This document shows, in pieces, positions 11,047 through 23,000 of a stretch of DNA of 64,000 nt. The position numbers were made by a program, and so were the translations under genes. The stretch comes from Gambelia wislizenii (Eukaryota > Chordata > Lepidosauria > Squamata > Crotaphytidae), in NCBI GenBank assembly GCA_030847615.1, contig JAUMIR010000001.1:62261501-62325500 (forward strand), written 5' to 3'. The first letter of the stretch is position 1. Every line of letters begins with the position of its first letter. The notes under the pieces are model-generated. The model made no database searches. It was not told where the DNA came from and was given only the letters and a program-made list of their open reading frames with translations.

Positions 11047-11925
11047 GTCATAGAATCATAGAATTGCAGAGTTGGAAGAGACCACGAGGGCCATCCAGTC
11101 CAACCCCCTGCCATGCAGGATATCACGATCAAAGCATCCCTGACAGATGGCCACCCAGCCTCTGTTTAAAGACCTCCAAGGAAGGAGACCCCACCACGCT
11201 CCGAGGGAGTGTGTTCCACTGCCAAACAGCTCTTACTGTCAAAAAGTTCCTCCTAATGTTGAGGTGGAATCTCTGTTCCTGGAGCTTGCATCCATTGCTG
11301 TGTTCTAGTCTCTGGAGCAACAGAAAACAAGCTTGCTCCATCCTCAACGTGACACCCCTTCAAATACTTAAACAGGGCTATCATATCGCCTCTTAACCAT
11401 CTTTTTTCCAGGCTAAACATACCCAGCTCCCAAAGTCTCTCCTCATAAGGCATCGTTTCCAGACCTTTCACTATTTTAGTCACCCTTCTCTGGACACACT
11501 CCAATTTGTCAATATCCTTTTTGAATTGTGGTGCCCAGAACTGGACACAGTATTCTAGGTGAGGTCTGACCAAGGCAGAATAGAGCGGCACTATTACTTC
11601 CCTTGATCTGGACACTATACTTCTATTGATGCAGCCCAAAATTGCATTGGCCTTTTTAGCTGCCGCATCACACTGTTGACTCATGTTCAACTTGTTGTCT
11701 ACTAGGACTCCTAGATCCCTTTCGCACATAGTCTCATTCAGTCAGGTCTCCCCCATCCTATATCTATGCATTTCATTTTTTCACCCTAAGTGCAGTACCT
11801 TACATTTCTCCATATTGAATTTCATTTTGTTAGCTTTGGCCCAGCTCTCCAGTTTATCCAGGTCATTTTGAATTTTGATCCTGTCCTCCAGGTTATTAGC
11901 TACTCCTCCTAATTTGGTTAGGAGG
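11047..11925 (-). repeat. CR1 LINE 3' part, young copy
   Basis: The plus strand opens 'tcatagaatcatagaattgc', the inverted CR1 terminus. Minus-strand coding remnants of ORF2 follow. A frame at 11729-11253 carries the C-terminal part downstream of the RT (motifs '[20 protein letters not shown]' and '[18 protein letters not shown]') and a second frame at 11347-11129 carries the final residues, so one frameshift separates them near 11300. The product is nearly identical to the C-terminus of the CR1 at 52335-55466. 5'-truncated, as usual for CR1. Confidence 0.85.
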
Positions 11926-12956
11926 GGATTTAACTGTGTATATCTCTGTATTTTCTACATTTCCTTGCTTCTGTTTTAAGTGAAACTATCTCCAATAGTC
12001 TGTACAAAACTGGACTTTCAGAAAACACTAAGAACCAAAGAGAAAGTTTGTTGTAGACCAAATTCCCAGGTTACAACAACAGTCATAAAGATGATGTGTC
12101 CTTCTATGTCTGGAGGTTACAAAAAGGGATGGTGGGGGGGGGGGGAGACCAGATTTCACAGAAACCTTACATGCTGAAATACAGCACAAATTAAAAAGGA
12201 ATTTTTCAACATAATTACATTTGCATTAATATGTTAATCTCTCATATACAGACAGAGGGAAGCAAATACTTTACATTAAATAATTAACTTGGTGGTGAGG
12301 TTTTATTGCCAGAAAAGGAGATTTCTCTGTGGCATGATGTTTAATGTTTTAATTAAACTCTTTTTGATAGATGTTTATTGTAGGCTCTCTTTCTGCTGTA
12401 AGCAATGGTGTCTGGGGAAGGGACAGGATTCAAACATGATGTAACATTCTGTTTCAAGAAATGTGTCCCAGGAAAGCTGAAATGGAAGGGATTTGTGGTT
12501 TTGTGTATGCAAAAGGGTGTTTTCTGCTTGACATGATGTTGACACCTTTCCATGCTTTTAAAGTCATCAAACGTATGCTATTCTAATATTTGATCCATTT
12601 ATATTACAAGTTCAATGTTATGAATCTCATTGGGCTGAATCTCAAACAGTAATGAAGCAACAATGGGAGCCAAGAAGAATCTTGAAAGGAAAGGAAAGTC
12701 ATAGACAGTAGGTTCAGATGGATGGCATTTTTAGACAAAAATGGATAAATTTACATTCATGAGCTTGAAGACTTCCTATGCAATCTGGAACATGTTATCC
12801 AAATTGGAATGTACCATGATTCTGCTTTTGCAAATCTGAAACAGCATGAGGCCAAATTACTTGAGGGACCACCATGTGAATCTATCCATCCTCTAAGATC
12901 AGCTGGTACAGTCCTGTATATGTTGCATCTTCTGAAGTATGGTTGGTGAGAACACA
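11926..12956. other. No gene seen; poly-G run
   Basis: Contains a G-run at about 12133-12145. No recognisable coding or repeat content. Confidence 0.5.
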
Positions 12957-13560
12957 TAAGTGTGTGTCTGTGTGTGCCATCAAATCATCTGTTGACTTGT
13001 GGCAACCCCATGAAGTTCACAGGGTTTTCTTCTGCAAGGAGCACTCAGAGGTGAGGTTTTGCCAGTGTCTTCCTCTGAATCTAATTTTGGGAGAAAGGCA
13101 GGATACAGGTTGAGTCTCCCTTATCCGGAATTCAAAAAATCCAAAATATTCCAAAATCTGAAATTGCCCACATGAGTGGCTTAGATACCTTTGTTTTCTG
13201 ATGGTTCAATGTACACAAACTTTGTTTCATGTACAAAATTATTTAAAATGTTGTGTCTAAAATTACCTTCAAGCTACGTGTATAAGGCGTATATGAAACA
13301 TAAATTAATTCTGTGTTTAGATTTGGACCCCATCTCCAAGATCTCTCATTATATATCTGCAAGTATTCCAAAATTTGAACTATTCCAAAATCCATAATAT
13401 CTCTGGTCCCAAGCATTTTGTATAAGGGAGACACAACCTATATAAATTCAATAAATATAGCCTATAGCACTTGACATTCATTGGTGGTCTCCCATCCAAA
13501 TCCTAACCAGGGTTGACCCTTCTCAGCCTCCAAGACCAGACAGAACCTGTTGCCTTTAGG
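12957..13560 (-). repeat. SINE with 5S rRNA-like head, split by a Tigger-like MITE
   Basis: On the minus strand, positions 13550-13486 resemble the 3' half of vertebrate 5S rRNA (plus strand 'ggtctcccatccaaatccta', then 'accagggttgacccttctca'). Positions 13100-12965 carry the squamate SINE 3' body ('tgtgccatcaaatcatctgt', 'gacttgtggcaaccccatga' on plus) ending in a TG-rich tail. The two parts are separated by the MITE at 13106-13440. A 5S-headed SINE would use the 5S internal promoter for Pol III. It is possible that the two parts are independent insertions. Confidence 0.5.
13106..13440. mobile_element. Tigger-like (Tc1/mariner) MITE
   Basis: The ends 'caggttgagtctcccttat' and 'ataagggagacacaaccta' are inverted complements. 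TA lies on both sides (13104-13105 and 13441-13442), the target duplication of the Tc1/mariner superfamily. The terminal text matches MER2-type Tigger elements as I recall them. The interior repeats 'ccaaaat' motifs and is non-coding. It divides the SINE described around it. Confidence 0.75.
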
Positions 13561-13754
13561 GTATTTAGGCCCCAACATATAAACATATAAAAAATATCCT
13601 CATCTTATATTTAGTACCAGCATTCTATATGAGAACTCATGTACAAATAACACAGTGGTTTTTATTTCAGATTCAGTAGTGTGTCCAAGTCTGTTGAGGA
13701 AGGTAAGGCTGACCTCCTCTCTTATAGCCTTCCATTGGCAGGGAAAGATGGCAG

Positions 13755-13995
13755 GTATGCATGTATTATTAGTTAAATTTATATCCTGCCTTTCTTTACA
13801 TGAACTGAAAGTGTCATACATAGATATACTCCCTACTTTATCCTCAGAACAACCCTGTAAAATAGGGTAACCTAAAAAGGAACGTGTTCTCAAGGTCATC
13901 CAGTGAGTTTTCATGGCTCAGTGGCATCTAGCACCTGGATCTCCCAAGTTCCAGTCTAGTACATTGGTTACTACACCATACTGGACCTCTTCAGT
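13755..13995 (-). repeat. tRNA-derived SINE, second type
   Basis: The minus strand has a tRNA-like head at its right end (plus text 'ggatctcccaagttccagtc', 'ttggttactacaccatactg'), then the inverse of 'caaggtcatccagtgagttt', and a body including 'acaaccctgtaaaatagg' and 'atttatatcctgcctttc'. Related to the SINE at 3066-3308 in its head but with a different 3' part. Confidence 0.5.
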
Positions 13996-14024
13996 ATTCT
14001 AATAGCCCTTATTACCCAAAATGT

Positions 14025-15534
14025 GTGGGGTCCACAAGGATTCCACTAGTGTCCAAATCTTAATATGGGAAATATGTAATTAGCTCAAAATGGCAGTGAG
14101 GGGTTGGGTAACAGCAGGATCTTTTGATGTGTATGGGTAATAACTGAGGAGACTCCAAGCCAGAATCTACAATGAAATGACCTTTACTGGAAATTAGTCT
14201 TAACAGCATTCGCACTAAGGACTTTTTCAGATGGGGCCAAATGCTCTGTTCCTGCCCCACCACCTCCATTCCTGTTCCTGACATGGAATAAGGTAAAAAT
14301 GTTCACACACTTACCTTGGTTCCATGGCAAGAACTTCCTCCCCCTTCCATCTTAAGGGCTGCATTTATGACCAGGAAAGCAAATCCCACACATTCTCACG
14401 AGAGAACAATGAGAGGGAAATTCAAAAATAAAACTTCAAAAATACATTTTAAAAATACACCAAGCACAAAAAAACCCTCACGTACACACACAAACCCCCC
14501 AAGTAACCCAGTGGGGGAAAGGGGTGCCAATTACCTGGATGTTGCGATCCGTGCCCAGAAGTGTTCAGGACAGACCTCCCCCCACCTGTAGCTGTCATCG
14601 TGGGAGAGGAATGGGACACCTTTCAGACCACACTGATTCTGTGACAGAAACACAATGGGTGGTCAACTAACGATGTTTCCCCATGATTAGAATATCACGG
14701 GAGAGACCAGAATGAGGATGGGAGAGGCATGGAAAAGGGTCAATGTCATCTGAAAGAGAGACTTTTTCTCAACACTGTTCTGTGCCTCCCACGTAATAAA
14801 TAACCCATCTGGAAAAGTCCTAATACTCGGGCTTCAAGCAATCACATAAGTCAGTTGAAGATAGTAGGAAGCATTTGGATAGAGGACTCAAATAAGGGGA
14901 TTGTAGGTTACACAATACCAATCCTGGAGAGCTGAGATTGCAAAGTAAACTGGCAGAAGGGAGGTCCAGAAGGCAGAATGGTTACACAAATTGACTTGGC
15001 ATCAGAAAGCAGGATTTCTGTGCATCTGTCGATACACAGTCTGACATGGATTTGAGAGGAAGAGGATCTGTGCACACTTTGGTGGTGTTTTAGCATGATA
15101 CTTATATGTGATAATTCCCCTGAAGGGATGAGATTTAGAGTGGAATACAATGTCTCTGGGAGTTTCCCATGACTAGACAAAGGGTTCTCCGGAAGAGTTA
15201 ACAATTGTTATTGGATGATATTTTTTGAATTGAATAAGAGGAGGCAACTTCTATTGTCGGGGGAGGAAGGGAAGAGGAAAAACCTATTTTGCAACCATTG
15301 AGGACTCTGCTACTGTTGAGTGGATTACTCCTCTCCAGGTGTTAACTTTGACCTGGGTATGACCTGTTTGGGGAATTTCCAAATGCCCCTCCCTAGGTTA
15401 TACGTGACTCCAGCCTTGGTATCTGAGGGTCCCTGGTTTACCTGCTAACCACATGGAAGGCCACAGCAAGCCAAATTATTAAATATTGCCAATTGTGCAA
15501 TATTTCAAGATGGGGATTGTCAGGGTAGGTAACA
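14025..15534 (-). repeat. LTR (solo), interrupted by a MITE
   Basis: The segments at about 14025-14218 and 14824-15534 align in order with the LTR at 32131-32948. Shared text includes 'gggcttcaagcaatcac' versus 'aggcttcaagcattcat' and 'gttaaatattgcca'-like sequence, and both end in 'caggg.aggtaaca'. The right terminus is the inverted 'tgttacc' LTR start. No internal retroviral genes flank it, so it looks like a solo LTR. The left end is approximate. The MITE at 14219-14820 splits it cleanly, with a TAA duplication. Confidence 0.5.
14219..14820. mobile_element. Harbinger-like MITE, 602 bp
   Basis: The tips 'ggactttttcagatgggg' and 'cccatctggaaaagtcc' are inverted complements sharing the GGACTTTTTC tip of the palindromic MITE at 10078-10405. 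Exact TAA flanks both sides (14216-14218 and 14821-14823). The interior ('tcctgccccaccacctccat', 'acacacttaccttggttcca') is also present, inverted, at the right end of the element at 57236-57850. Non-coding. A full-length transposase source is not in the window. Confidence 0.7.
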
Positions 15535-15824
15535 CCCTTTGACATCAGATATTGTAAGATGATCCTGTTGTCTCTTTTTATTAATATATTTTACTTCTGT
15601 TTGATCTTTTTAATTTTTTCATTGCCTTTCTTTTTTATTGGTGTTTTTCTAGTGCTAGTCACTCTGAATTACATTTATTGGCCTAATTCCAATGTTGTGG
15701 TAATGCAGCACCACCACCTCAGCATCACTTTCTTTCTCTGTCCTTTCCCTTCTTTTGAAACCAATTCCAGAAAGTTTTCCAGACTTCTGGAGCAGGCTTT
15801 TGGGTGCATGAGAGTCTGCAGTTT

Positions 15825-16376
15825 TAAATGTTCTTTTGCCAGCATAACAACCCCAATTTTTATGCCAGCAAAATAATGCTCCCCCTGCACCTACCTCCTT
15901 TCCTGGCAAAGGCAGCTCTGGCAATAAAGAGAAAGTGAATGGAGCCCCATTCACTTCCTTGCTCGAAATCCTGTGAGACTTCATTGCATGGGATATTCAA
16001 AATTAAAAACAAAAATAAAGCATTAAAAGTTTTAAAAAGCACACAAACATACTTTAAAGATCCAAGTAACCCAGGGAGGATCATAGAAAGAGTGAAACTT
16101 ACCTGGATGTTGCAATCTCACCTGGAGGTGTTCTGGCAGACCAGCCATTGTTGGGGTAAGTACGAGAGTTAAATGGCCCAAAGTTTCGCGTGCTGGCAAT
16201 GCCGGCACAAAAGCAGCAGGGGGCTCTATTGATGGCTTAAGCTGTCAATTATAAGGTATGGGCTTTGGGCTGTTTTTAACTGCAAAAGGGTGATGTCGTC
16301 TGATCTGTGCACTCTTTCATGGATATGTGGCTGGTCTCTGATAAAGTCCTAGGTCTCTGGTCTCTGATAAAGTCCT
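15825..16376. mobile_element. Harbinger-like non-autonomous element, left end missing
   Basis: Shares 'tgttcttttgccagcataac', 'aatggagccccattcacttc', 'gaaatcctgtgagacttcat', 'ttaaatggcccaaagtttcg' and 'gatggcttaagctgtcaatt' with the inner element at 7754-8553. The right tip is 'tctgataaagtcct'. The last part is a tandem duplication: about 26 bases with 'ggtctctgataaagtcctag' occur twice at 16328-16377. No open frame. Confidence 0.55.
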
Positions 16377-16423
16377 AGGTATAGCAACTATAGTTAATAT
16401 AAATAATTAACTATAATTATAAT

Positions 16424-16830
16424 GTTGCAGACCTCCCAGAGGGCCTTCTCTTCTATGGCTCCCAGACTTTGGAATGGCCTGCCAGATGAGATCTGTCTTA
16501 TCACTACTCTTGATAGCTTCAAGAAAGCACTAAAGACGGATCTCTTCCGGCAGGCCTTCCCGGAATAACTTCCTGGTTCAAGTGGAGCTGATGGCTTACC
16601 CACCCCCTTGCCATCGTTGCCTTTATTTATTTATTTATTTATTTATTGTATTTTATCTTTGTTTTAATTCTCCATTAGTTTAATTTAGTTTTAAGGGGTG
16701 GGAGGGTTAGGATGGGGAAGGATTGTTTTAACCTGATGTTGTTTTAATCTTGCTGTATGCCACCCTGGTTGCCGAGCAGAGGGGTGGGTTAAAAATAAAA
16801 ATGTATTATTATTATTATTTTTATTATTAG
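16424..16830 (+). repeat. L2 LINE 3' end
   Basis: Encodes the last ORF2 residues ('acctcccagagggccttctc' to 'cggcaggccttcccggaata'), then a 3' UTR and the tail 'gagcagaggggtgggttaaa' with (ATT)n. It parallels the end of the longer L2 at 20880-23000. 5'-truncated. A (TTTA)n run at 16621-16650 lies in the UTR. Confidence 0.75.
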
Positions 16831-16859
16831 GTATCATTACCAAATTCACAGACAATATG

Positions 16860-17010
16860 GAACTCAATATCAGTTGGTAGGGTAATTATTGCCTTTATGT
16901 CTTGGATGTGGCCTTCCTGGAAGTACCTAGCTGCTATGGGAAACAGGATGCTGAACCTTTTGTTTTGATGACCCAAAGAGTTCTTCCAGTGTTCTCCTGC
17001 TCAGCTAGAT
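16860..17010. repeat. Interspersed repeat scrap
   Basis: 'tggatgtggccttcctggaa' and 'gggaaacaggatgctgaacc' match a widespread reptile repeat, possibly the complementary strand of the family at 18460-18720. Divergent; low certainty. Confidence 0.35.
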
Positions 17011-18459
17011 GTCCTAGATGTTTGGTTGGGGATCTAGTCTGGAGATTACTCAACAGTTGTGCATAACAGTTTAGTCCTCAGAGTAATCTTTCTGTTTGTC
17101 TGTTTGTTTGTTTGTTTTGCAACATCCACACAAAACTAATCATACAATGTAATCATTCTACAACTGAAGACTGAAGACCAAAGACTATAAACAGTATCCC
17201 CTGGTTTCAGCCACTGGGCATGGGCACGGTTTTCTTTCAGGGTTTATTTCTGGATAACAAACAGCTAGAACAAAAATTGGCTAATAAAGCTATTATGTTC
17301 TCTTTTTTTCCTTCTCCTCCTCTTCTTTTTTTCCTACTTGGCTATTTTTTTTTTGTCCCAGCCAGTGTTTTATGTCATGATAACAAGCCGCAGAAGCAAA
17401 ATACTCTGATTATCAGTAGGTTGCCCCATCCAGAGGCAGGGAGAGGGATTGGAATTCTCAATGGAAATCCAAGATATTTACAAAAGAACATACTGAGACC
17501 TAACCCTAACTTCAATGCTCACCCTACTACTAACCCCCAGCACACTGGAATTCCATGGGAGTCATAAATAAACCAGCAGAATACATAAGGGTTTTTTTGG
17601 GTTGTTGTTGTTGTTGTTGTTGTTTTTGGTCTTTTAAAAATAATCCTGGAGCATGGGGGTTAATAATTCATTTTGCCCTACAGCACAGCAGAAATTATTC
17701 TCAGGCTGTGGAAGCTCCAATACATGTTGGAGTACCACAACAGAAAATAGCAACATCTAGCTCCCATGCCACAAACTAATTTTCTTTCTTCTAGCTGGGA
17801 GAGTTTGATCCACTATGACAGAGACTGAGCACCAGTTCATGGGGTTAAACAAACCAGTCTCAAAGGTAAAAAGTTTCCTCAAGGCTCCCAGAAGCTCTTA
17901 TTATGTTCTCGCCTCACACATTTTTCCTATCAACATTTCTGCAGAGGCAGCTGGCACACTGTCATTTCTCCACCGGCTCCCCATTCATTTCATCCTTTAC
18001 TTTAAAACAGGCCTTCTGTGTCTCAGAAACTTAGATATATGTTCAGTGTGTGTGTCTGTGTCTGTGTGCATTTGTAAAACTGCAGTAAAATGTTTATATA
18101 TATTCAGGTCAAAAGTCCAGGTTTGCTTTTGTCCTAGGACTTCTCTACTACAGTAGGCAATATTATTTTGTGTGTAGTTTTATCTGCCGCTCTGCCTGTG
18201 CTTCAATTGGCTTTTAATGTGTTACTTGTTTTCAATTATTTCTCTGAATTTATACTGTTAGCAACCTTGGGCATTTACTTGATGGAAAGGTGGCCTACAA
18301 ATTCACTTCACTAAATAATAAAACAAAATGTTTCAAATGGCTCAGGTTCCCCCCACCCCCAATTGATTAATACAACGGGGGAAATAATATGCTTATGATC
18401 TGAGTTTCTGTACTAATTTGCAGTATTTGATAGAGGCCTAATTCCAAACTTTATGCCTA
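17011..18459. other. No gene seen; (GTT)n and (TG)n runs
   Basis: A (TTG)n run lies at about 17600-17622, (TTTG)n near 17095-17117 and TG repeats near 18044-18068. Frames at 17220-17567 and 17815-18156 have no domain and biased, low-complexity content. Confidence 0.45.
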
Positions 18460-18720
18460 AGAACATAATAGCCCTGCTGGACCTGACTGTAGGCATCTGC
18501 CAGCATCCCATTTCCTGTGGTGGCTAACTAGATTCCTGTGAGAAGCCCACAGGCAGTACATGAAGGCTGTCACACTCTCCCATTGTTGTTCTCTAGTGTT
18601 TGGTATTCAGGAGAACACAGCTTCTGACCCTGTGAGAGCATATTGTCTTTATGACTAATAGTCATTGATAACTTTATTCACCATGGATTTGTTTAGTCCT
18701 TTTAAAAAAAAATGCATGTA
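18460..18720 (+). repeat. Interspersed repeat shared with 4695-4930
   Basis: 'agaacataatagccctgctg', 'gccagcatcccatttcctgt', 'gaagcccacaggcagtacat' and 'aatagtcattgataacttta' are the better preserved copy of the family at 4695-4930. Non-coding; family not named. Confidence 0.5.
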
Positions 18721-20402
18721 AGCCCAAAACATTTGGTGCTGAATGGGGAGGGACAAATAATTGAAAATTTTTAACAGTACTCCACAATCTGCTGCCTGAG
18801 TTAAGCTGCCTCATGTCAAGCCAGTACTGGTCTTTGGAGATCAATGTGTTAAAAGTTTATAGGATCAGAGACTGCATTTGTGATGTGAGGGCAATAGCCC
18901 ATTATCTGTTGCCTTGCCTACTCTTTCCTGGCCTTGGGTTACATTTATGTCTGACTTGCTAGAGGGACAATATTCCAGGATGACATTGCCAAAAATATGC
19001 TTTTTATTGAACAATCTTGACAATTAGGTTACATATAAACTAAAGTTCCTCTCTTTTCAGAGGGAGCTAAGGAGGGGGAAATAGAAGTTTGAGAAGCTGA
19101 AGGCTATTGCTGTGAAGAGAATCTAAAGTTTAAATCTCTACATCATGTGGCAGCTCTGTCAATAACTGGCATCACTGATCTCTATTTAATATTTTCAGCT
19201 CTCTTGTCATTTAATATATTATCATGTATGCCAAGTTTCCTGCCTTATGATGACCTGTGCTTTAAAGCAAGTAAAGATGGAACAATTGATTGATCTCTAG
19301 GCCCATTTAAAAAAAACTGAGAGAACTAAGCAAAATTTAACAGCATCATCTGAATGTTGGAAGAATTCTGTGCTTCACTAAGAGCTACAAGGCATTCCTT
19401 CTGAAATTATTGCTTCACAGGAATAGAGAACTTCTATATGAAAACATTATTCAACAGTTTCCTAGCTCAAATGGATATATTTATGAGCAGGATGGACACA
19501 TCTGTCCAGATTAATTTTTAATCAAAGTTCATTTTACATGTGGAGATATAAAGGAATCATGTAGTACCTTTGAGACTGAGAAAAAAGTTTCTTCCTCTCA
19601 GTCTCAGAGTTGCTACAGGATTCTTTTATATATTTTTATGCTGCAATAGACTAATATGGCTGTGACTTGGAATACAGTACATTTGGGAAGTGTTTATTAA
19701 GTCAGTTCTGTCCAGTTTCTCCACTGATGTTTTTATTTTTATTTTTTGTAAAGCTCCTTTTCTTTGGTTTCTTCTTCAGACACAGGTGTACAATATTATT
19801 TGAATGAATACATTTGAGGTTGAAGGAAGTTCATTTGTTAACTGTTTGAGGATAATGGATTGAATAAACAAGCCTAAGTCCTGAAATTCTTCCATTACGT
19901 GGATTCTTTTTTAATGCATCTTGATAGATCAAACTCAGCTGAAGCAATATTGTTCCTCCCTCTGTGCCTCTTAATATTTCTGTTTTTATTTATGATTTAC
20001 AAGGACTGGCTTGAATCAACATCAAAGCCTCTGACACCTCTGAGTTTTACTAATTTTGGTTTGCCCTAAATTAATTTTACAGCATTGACTACTTGGCTCA
20101 CATCTTATTCTGAATTCTGCAATCATCTCATTTTATACTGTTTAGCAGTATTTGTATGGGAGGCCATTATAAAAAAATTATTTTAGAGCAAAATGATGTT
20201 ACTTTCAATGCTTTATGGCAGGAGCAATAAAAGCATGATCCTTGGGACTCCATGCAACCCTGAGTGATTTTGTGACCCTTGATCTCTCCAGACTCCCTCA
20301 ACTTCCTTTGTCCTGGCCCCAAATAGGGGTGAATTGCCTCCCCGGGAATATGTTTAAAAATCAATACCAAATCCACCCCCAACTCTTAGGGATGGTATTC
20401 TC

Positions 20403-20445
<43 letters not shown>

Positions 20446-20870
20446 AAGGGAGTAGTCTATGTATCTCCTGGAGGGCCCCAGGGACAGAAAAATTGCCTCC
20501 ACACTATTCTGCACTTAAATAAAAAACATGTAATTGAAAGTAAAACCATTACAATTATGTTGATCTTCACACTTCATAGTGCAAGAGTTGCCAGAGTGAA
20601 AACTATAAAATGCTTCTGTGCCTTTAATAGTTGTATAAAAGAGGGAACTTCAGTAACTGTTAGTTGTTGCCTGGTTGCATGACAACACCTGCTGAAATTT
20701 CCTTTTCTATACAGCTGTTAAAAGAACAGGACTCCTCTCCAGTTTTCAATTTGGCAACCCTAAGTGGAGGGCTTCTTTAACCCTACCCTACCCTTCCTTC
20801 ATCCCAACGATGCCCCCTGTGACTGCATTTGGACAACGACTGCATTGGGCAACGACTAGAGTGCAACTGG
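18721..20870. other. No gene seen; hairpin and poly-T run
   Basis: A fold-back of about 78 bases lies at 19548-19625: 'tacctttgagactgag' faces 'ctcagtctcagagttg'. It belongs to the family whose half copies flank the element at 7356-8623. A C-run followed by about 30 T sits at 20402-20440, possibly the inverted poly-A of an unidentified insertion. Nothing else recognised. Confidence 0.45.
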
Positions 20871-20879
20871 TAGAAAACT

Positions 20880-23000
20880 CGACTCTTATCTGACAGGACT
20901 CGACATAGGAACTTTCTTCGGTCCTATCAAGAGGCAATACGTGCAGCGCAGAGATCCTTCTCCTCTGCACATATTGTGTCTGCAGAGTCCCATCCAGCAG
21001 AGCTGTTTAGGGTGGTAAGGTAGATGACTCAGGTTATACCTGCGCAGAACCCATTGCTTAACCAAACAACGGCCTGCTGGAACGCATGTAACAACTACTT
21101 TGCAGATAAAATCTCTTGGATAAGAGCTGACTTAGATGGCAGTATTTTGACAGAAAGAATTGATGAGGTGTCCAGCAACTCTGTTGATTTAAGTTTACTG
21201 GATCAATTTCAATCCGTGAGTACCAAGGATGTGGACAAGCTATTTGGTAGAGTGAGGAAGACGACCTGCGCTCTTGATCCTTGCCCTTCATGAATGGCCA
21301 TCCAGGGTGTGTGTGTGCCTTGATGGTGTTCCTTAAGGACATCATCAATGCATCCCTCAAGGAAGGGTGTGTTCCATCCTGTTTAAAGGAAGTGGTGGTT
21401 AGGCCACTCCTGAAAAAAACTTCCCTGGACCTCCTGGACATGAACAACTATAGGCCGGTTTCTATCTTACCATTCTTGAGCAAAGTGATCTAGAAGGCAG
21501 TTGCTCTTCAACTCCAAGTGGTCTTGGATGAAACTGATTATCTAGACCCATTTCAAACTGGCTTCAGGACGGGATTTGGAGTTGAGACTGCCATGGTTGC
21601 CTTGACCAATGATCTGCATTTAAGCATCGACAGGGGTAATGTGTCCCTGTTTGTGCTTCTGGACCTCTCAGCGGCTTTCAATATGATAGATCATAGCATC
21701 CTCCTGGATCGCCTGAGTGGGTTAGGAATCGGAGGCACTGTGCTCCAGTGGTTCTGGTCCTTTCTCTTGGGCAGGTCCCAGAGGGTGCGGCTTGGGGAAA
21801 GCTGCTCCCGCAGAAAGGAGCTTACTTGTGGTGTTCCGCAGGGCGCCAACCTGTTCCCGATGCTGTTTAACATCTATATGAAGCTGCTGGGTAAGATTAT
21901 TCAGTGTTATGGGGCTGTCTGTTATCAGTACGCTGATGACACCCAGATCTATTTCTCCTTGTCCCGATCATTGGCCTCGAATTCTGATGGCATCTCTCCT
22001 CTTAATGACTGTCTTGAAGCAGTAATGGGCTGGATGAGGAAAAACAGATTGAGATTAAATCTGGACAAAACAGAGGTGCTCACGATAGCAGCCCCCAAAC
22101 CAGGAGTTGGGTTGCAACCTCCAGTCCTGGACGTGGTCACGCTCTCCGTTAAGGACTGTGTTTGCACTCTGGGGGTGCTCCTTGATTCATCACTTCAGAT
22201 GATGAGTCAGATGAATGCGATGGTCAGGAGCGCTTGTTATCAGCTTCAGATGATACGCCAGCTGCGCCATTTCCTGGAAGTAAGGGACCTCGAGACTGTG
22301 GTGTACACGCTGGTAACCTCTCGTCTAGATTTCTGCAATGCGCTCTACATGGGGCTATCCTCGTGCTTGGTCCGGAAAATTCAGTTGGTACAAAATATAG
22401 CAGCCAGAGTGGTCTCGGGAACATCTCGGAGAGACCATATAACTCCAGTATTGAAATCTCTCCACTGGCTGCCTATCAGTTTCTGGGCCCAGTATAAGGT
22501 GTTGGTTATTACCTTTAAAGCCCTAAATAGCTTGGGTCCAAGTTATCTTCAGAACCGCCTCCTCCCATACAATCCTCCCCGTGCACTCCGGTCCTCTGGG
22601 AGGAATTTGCTTCAGCCACAAAAATCTAGGCTGTCTGCAACCTCCCAGAGGGCCTTTTCGGTAATCACCCCCAAATTATGGAATGGCCTGCTGAACGAGA
22701 TCCATCAGATGATGAGCCTGAGTAGCTTTAAGAAAGCACTAAAGATGGATCTCTTTCGGCAGGCCTTTCCTAATTAGATCCTGGCCTCAGGATCTGTGTC
22801 TCCTGGCTTTTTTTAAAAATCATGTGTGTATTTGTTTTAATGTGATTTTAGTTAGATGGTTTTAATTTTATATTGTTTAATGTCTTTTTATGGGGGAGGG
22901 TGGGGGTGGGTGGTGTTTTTAGTCATTATTATAATGTTTTAATTGTTGGAAGCCACCCCAATTGTTTTTAGCAGAGGGGTGGGGTATAAATAAATATCAT
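20880..23000 (+). mobile_element. L2-clade LINE, 5'-truncated
   Basis: Contains the linker upstream of the RT, the RT and C-terminal region, and the 3' tail 'ttagcagaggggtggggtat' followed by (ATT)n. The apurinic endonuclease domain is absent, so the copy is truncated at its 5' end by about half. The tail at 22985-23024 received the L1 that follows. Confidence 0.8.
21024..22777 (+). pseudogene. L2 ORF2 reverse transcriptase, broken
   Basis: The product would copy the element RNA by target-primed reverse transcription. The frame from 21518 to 22777 (419 codons) carries RT motifs: 'LFVLLDLSAAFNMIDHSIL' (first Asp), 'GVPQGANLFPMLFNIYM', and 'YQYADDTQIYF' with the YADD catalytic pair, then 'GWMRKNRLRLNLDKTEVL' and the L2-type C-terminal region ending 'LFRQAFPN'. 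Upstream pieces are at 21024-21293 and 21281-21493. A frameshift near 21285 joins the first two and an in-frame TAG at 21491-21493 separates the second from the main frame. The RT core itself is uninterrupted. No endonuclease remains, so the copy is dead. Confidence 0.8.

Noticed and set aside
13486..13550. 5S rRNA gene
   Set aside because: Only about half of a 5S rRNA, diverged, and attached to SINE sequence.
20402..20440. Poly-C/poly-T run as a LINE or SINE tail
   Set aside because: No element sequence recognised next to it and no target duplication seen.
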